8,688 nucleotides of DNA from Alphaproteobacteria bacterium (GTDB taxonomy: Bacteria; Pseudomonadota; Alphaproteobacteria; UBA8366; JADFVY01), in the NCBI GenBank assembly GCA_029881615.1, contig JAOUMF010000050.1:1-8688 (forward strand), in the 5' to 3' direction. The notes beneath the pieces are model-generated. The model was not told the DNA's origin. It searched no databases and saw only the letters and a program-made list of their open reading frames with translations. The position numbers and the translations under genes were made by a program. Shown here in pieces: positions 6,210-8,688 of this stretch (position 1 is the stretch's first letter; each line of letters begins with the position of its first letter).

Positions 6210-6458
6210 ATGACCGACGCTAAAATTCCCAACGAAATTGCTGCGATGAAGTTCGAGGACGCTTTGGCCGAACTCGAGAAGATCGTTAAGGAGCTTGAGG
6301 ACGGCAAGGTCGAACTGGACGGCGCCATCGAGAAGTACGAGCGGGGCGCCGCGCTGAAACGGCATTGCGAGGCCAAGCTGGCTGAAGCCCAGGCCCGTAT
6401 TGAAAAAATCACGCAAAACGCTGGCGGTATCGCCGTCGAGTCCGCCAACCTGGATTGA
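6210..6458 (+). CDS. xseB: Exodeoxyribonuclease VII small subunit
   Basis: An 82-residue protein matching the small subunit of exonuclease VII, which with several copies per XseA large subunit forms the enzyme that degrades single-stranded DNA to oligonucleotides in repair. The conserved core is plain: MKFEDALAELEKIVKELEDG (residues 13-32), then VELDGAIEKYERGAALKRHC (34-53). The remainder is a helical stretch (about 54-71, AKLAEAQARIEKIT) and a short acidic tail. The protein is nearly all helical, as the family is, and the length is normal. The ATG at 6210 is chosen because AGGAGG lies 5 bases before it. A TTG at 6159 in the same frame would add 17 residues with no homology and overlaps the promoter. 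The large-subunit gene xseA is not in the window. It is separated from ispA by only 6 bases. Confidence 0.97.
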   Translation: MTDAKIPNEIAAMKFEDALAELEKIVKELEDGKVELDGAIEKYERGAALKRHCEAKLAEAQARIEKITQNAGGIAVESANLD

Positions 6459-6464
6459 GTTTTC

Positions 6465-7352
6465 ATGGATGCTTTGAAACAGGCGATGGCGAGTGCCGCC
6501 GTCGATGTCGAATCCGCCTTGCAGCGGGTGATGGAGTCGGAGGACGAGCCCGAGCGCCGGCTATTTGATGCCATGCGCTATTCGGCGCTGGGCGGCGGAA
6601 AGCGCCTGCGACCGTTCCTGGTTTTGCAGTCCGCCGGGCTGTTTTCGGTTTCCCGGCGGTCGGCGTTGCGCGCGGCGGCGGCGATCGAACTGGTTCATTG
6701 CTATTCCCTGGTCCATGACGATTTGCCGGCGATGGACGATGATGATTTGCGGCGGGGCAAGCCCACGGTGCATAAGGCCTTCGACGAGGCCACGGCGATT
6801 CTGGCCGGTGATGCATTGCTGACACTGGCCTTTGAGGTGCTGTCCCATCCCGACACTCATTCCAATTCGGATGTGCGCTGCAGGCTGGTTGCCGCACTGG
6901 CTCGGGCGGCCGGCGCCCATGGCATGGTGGCGGGGCAGATGATCGACCTGTCCGCCGAGGGGCGTGAGATGGATATCGGCGAGATTACGCGCCTGCAGCG
7001 GCTGAAAACCGGCGCGCTGATAGGGTTTTCTTGCGAGGCCGGCGCCATCCTGGGGCAGGCCGCGGAAATTCAGCATGAGGCGTTGCGCGGTTATGCACAC
7101 GATCTGGGGCTGGCTTTCCAGATTGCCGACGATCTTCTGGATGTGGAAGGTACGGCGGAGGAAGTCGGCAAGGCCGTGGGTAAGGATGCGGACAAGGGCA
7201 AGGCGACCTTCGTGTCGATTCTGGGGCCCGAACGCGCCCGTGGCCAGGCCGATATGTTGGTCGAACAGGCCGCCGAACATCTGGCGATTTTCGATCAAAA
7301 GGCTGATTTTCTTCGCAAAGTAGCGCGGTATATTGTCGAACGCCGCACTTGA
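6465..7352 (+). CDS. ispA: Farnesyl diphosphate synthase (short-chain polyprenyl synthase)
   Basis: A 295-residue trans-prenyltransferase. It condenses dimethylallyl or geranyl diphosphate with isopentenyl diphosphate to farnesyl diphosphate, the precursor of quinone side chains, undecaprenol, hopanoids or carotenoids. The motifs are intact: GGGKRLRP (43-50), the first Asp-rich motif DDLPAMD (85-91, the DDxxxxD form of bacterial FPP synthases), LAGDALLT (113-120), QMIDL (158-162), KTGAL (181-185) and the second Asp-rich motif FQIADDLLD (218-226), followed by GKDADKGKATF (239-249). The length matches E. coli IspA, and the overall pattern favours the C15 product. Geranylgeranyl diphosphate cannot be fully excluded from sequence. 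The ATG follows xseB by 6 bases and lacks a clear Shine-Dalgarno, so translation is probably coupled to xseB. The dxs gene lies 37 bases downstream, so supply and use of isoprenoid units are co-transcribed. Confidence 0.95.
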   Translation: MDALKQAMASAAVDVESALQRVMESEDEPERRLFDAMRYSALGGGKRLRPFLVLQSAGLFSVSRRSALRAAAAIELVHCYSLVHDDLPAMDDDDLRRGKPTVHKAFDEATAILAGDALLTLAFEVLSHPDTHSNSDVRCRLVAALARAAGAHGMVAGQMIDLSAEGREMDIGEITRLQRLKTGALIGFSCEAGAILGQAAEIQHEALRGYAHDLGLAFQIADDLLDVEGTAEEVGKAVGKDADKGKATFVSILGPERARGQADMLVEQAAEHLAIFDQKADFLRKVARYIVERRT

Positions 7353-7389
7353 ACTAACTTCTGGGCATTAGCCGGAGGCCGATTTGAGC

Positions 7390-8688
7390 ATGAATGAAAC
7401 CACCAAGACGCCGCTGCTGGACTCGGTCCGGCTGCCCGAGGATCTGCGTAAGCTGCCGGAGCGCGAGCTTCGCCAGTTCGCGGACGAACTGCGTGCCGAA
7501 ATGATTCATGCGGTATCGGTAACCGGGGGGCATCTGGGTGCGGGGTTGGGCGTGGTGGAACTGACCACGGCTTTGCATTACGTTTTCAACACGCCGCGCG
7601 ACGTATTGATCTGGGACGTCGGCCATCAATGTTACCCACACAAGATACTGACCGGCCGGCGCGATCGTATTCGTACCCTGCGTCAGGGGGGCGGGCTTTC
7701 GGGTTTCACCAAGCGTTCCGAAAGCGAATATGACGCCTTTGGGGCGGGGCACAGTTCCACCTCGATCTCGGCCGGGTTGGGCTTTGCGGTGGCGCGCGAT
7801 CTCGCGGGCGAGGACAGCAATGTCATCGCGGTAATCGGCGATGGATCGATGAGCGCCGGCATGGCCTATGAGGCGATGAACAATGCGGGCTCCATGGACA
7901 GCCGCCTGATCGTCATCCTGAACGATAACGATATGTCGATTGCCCCGCCGGTAGGTGCCATGAGCGCTTACCTGTCACGTCTGATTTCGTCCAAATCCTA
8001 TGTTTCATTGCGGAATCTGGCGAAATCCGTAGCCGAACATTTCCCTCGTCCCCTGGAAACCGCGGCCAAGCGGGCCGAGGAGTATGCTCGTGGCATGGTC
8101 ACCGGCGGCACCTTGTTCGAGGAAATGGGCTTCTTTTATGTTGGCCCGATCGATGGCCATAATCTGGATCATCTGCTGCCTGTCCTGAAGAATGTTCGCG
8201 ATTCCAAGGAAGACGGGCCGGTACTGATCCATGTGGTGACGCAGAAGGGCAAGGGCTACAAGCCGGCCGAGGAGTCGGACGACAAATATCACGGCGTCTC
8301 GAAATTCGACGTGGTGACCGGGGCGCAGGTCAAGGGCCAGGCGAATGCGCCAAGCTACACCAGTATTTTCGCAAAGGGGCTGATCCGCGAGGCCGAAGAG
8401 GACGACAAAATCGTTGCGATCAATGCGGCGATGCCGTCGGGCACGGGGTTGGACCGTTTCATGGAACGGTTCGCGGAACGCTGCTTCGATGTCGGCATCG
8501 CCGAACAGCATGCGGTGACCTTCGCGGCGGGATTGGCGGCTGGCGGTTACAAACCCTTCGTGGCGATCTACTCGACCTTTTTGCAGCGCGGTTACGATCA
8601 GCTTGTTCACGACGTGGCGGTGCAGAAGCTGCCGGTGCGTTTCGCCATCGATCGGGCCGGACTGGTGGGGGCTGACGGTGCTACTCAT
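7390..8688 (+). CDS. dxs: 1-deoxy-D-xylulose-5-phosphate synthase, N-terminal 433 codons
   Basis: The thiamine-diphosphate enzyme that joins pyruvate and glyceraldehyde 3-phosphate with loss of CO2, the first and rate-limiting step of the MEP isoprenoid pathway. The E. coli enzyme has 620 residues, so about two thirds is present and the frame runs off the window. Clear landmarks are [14 protein letters not shown] (46-59, catalytic His48), [17 protein letters not shown] (75-91), [12 protein letters not shown] (120-131), the ThDP-binding [18 protein letters not shown] (150-167) with ILNDNDMSI (176-184), His301 in KYHGV, and the pyrimidine-domain [12 protein letters not shown] (370-381) with the cofactor-activating Glu372, then [10 protein letters not shown] and [15 protein letters not shown] lies 11 bases before the chosen ATG; an in-frame TTG at 7384 is a better-spaced alternative. 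No disruption is seen. Confidence 0.97.
   Translation, partial: MNETTKTPLLDSVRLPEDLRKLPERELRQFADELRAEMIHAVSVTGGHLGAGLGVVELTTALHYVFNTPRDVLIWDVGHQCYPHKILTGRRDRIRTLRQGGGLSGFTKRSESEYDAFGAGHSSTSISAGLGFAVARDLAGEDSNVIAVIGDGSMSAGMAYEAMNNAGSMDSRLIVILNDNDMSIAPPVGAMSAYLSRLISSKSYVSLRNLAKSVAEHFPRPLETAAKRAEEYARGMVTGGTLFEEMGFFYVGPIDGHNLDHLLPVLKNVRDSKEDGPVLIHVVTQKGKGYKPAEESDDKYHGVSKFDVVTGAQVKGQANAPSYTSIFAKGLIREAEEDDKIVAINAAMPSGTGLDRFMERFAERCFDVGIAEQHAVTFAAGLAAGGYKPFVAIYSTFLQRGYDQLVHDVAVQKLPVRFAIDRAGLVGADGATH

Noticed and set aside
6561..7298. Minus-strand open frame of 245 codons
   Set aside because: Antisense to ispA; no ribosome-binding site or domain.
8005..8688. Minus-strand open frame of 227 codons at the right edge
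   Set aside because: It is antisense to dxs, whose conserved motifs are unambiguous; the translated product has no recognisable features.
1..8688. Mobile element, CRISPR, tRNA or phage signatures
   Set aside because: No transposase, integrase, terminal repeats, regularly spaced direct repeats or tRNA-like cloverleaf were seen on either strand.

Overview
The window looks like chromosomal DNA from an alphaproteobacterium. It is GC-rich in the genes, with AT-rich gaps between them. The right half carries a deacetylase-family gene followed by xseB, ispA and dxs on the same strand, an order I associate with Alphaproteobacteria (a Rhodospirillales-like source is my guess, unproven). I see no tRNA, rRNA, insertion sequence, CRISPR array or phage gene, and no gene-free stretch longer than about 165 bases.

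Left half (minus strand). From the divergent promoter region at about 5038-5201, a two-gene efflux operon runs leftward: a periplasmic adaptor (membrane fusion protein, 5037-3904) and a 1066-residue RND inner-membrane transporter (3889-689), separated by 14 bases. Next on the same strand, after a 145-base AT-rich gap, comes a small ArsR-family repressor (543-214). It carries two cysteines 66 residues apart, the signature spacing of the SqrR/BigR/HlyU persulfide and redox sensors. Beyond it lies the start of an unrecognised gene that leaves the window at base 1. No outer-membrane TolC-type channel gene is present.

Right half (plus strand). A histone-deacetylase-family Zn hydrolase (5202-6131) is followed by exonuclease VII small subunit (6210-6458), a farnesyl diphosphate synthase-type prenyltransferase (6465-7352) and the first 433 codons of 1-deoxy-D-xylulose-5-phosphate synthase (7390 to the edge). 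IspA and Dxs belong to one pathway: Dxs makes the first committed intermediate of the MEP isoprenoid route, and IspA condenses the resulting C5 units to farnesyl diphosphate. XseB is a DNA-repair subunit that rides in the same operon.

The most interesting material is at the left. There is a thiol-switch-type ArsR repressor beside an RND pump, twin ATTCTAAT sequences and a separate dyad in its upstream region, and a potential leader structure that would cover the ribosome-binding region of the unidentified left-edge gene. The rest is largely conserved housekeeping DNA. I did not find a clearly new multi-gene system here.
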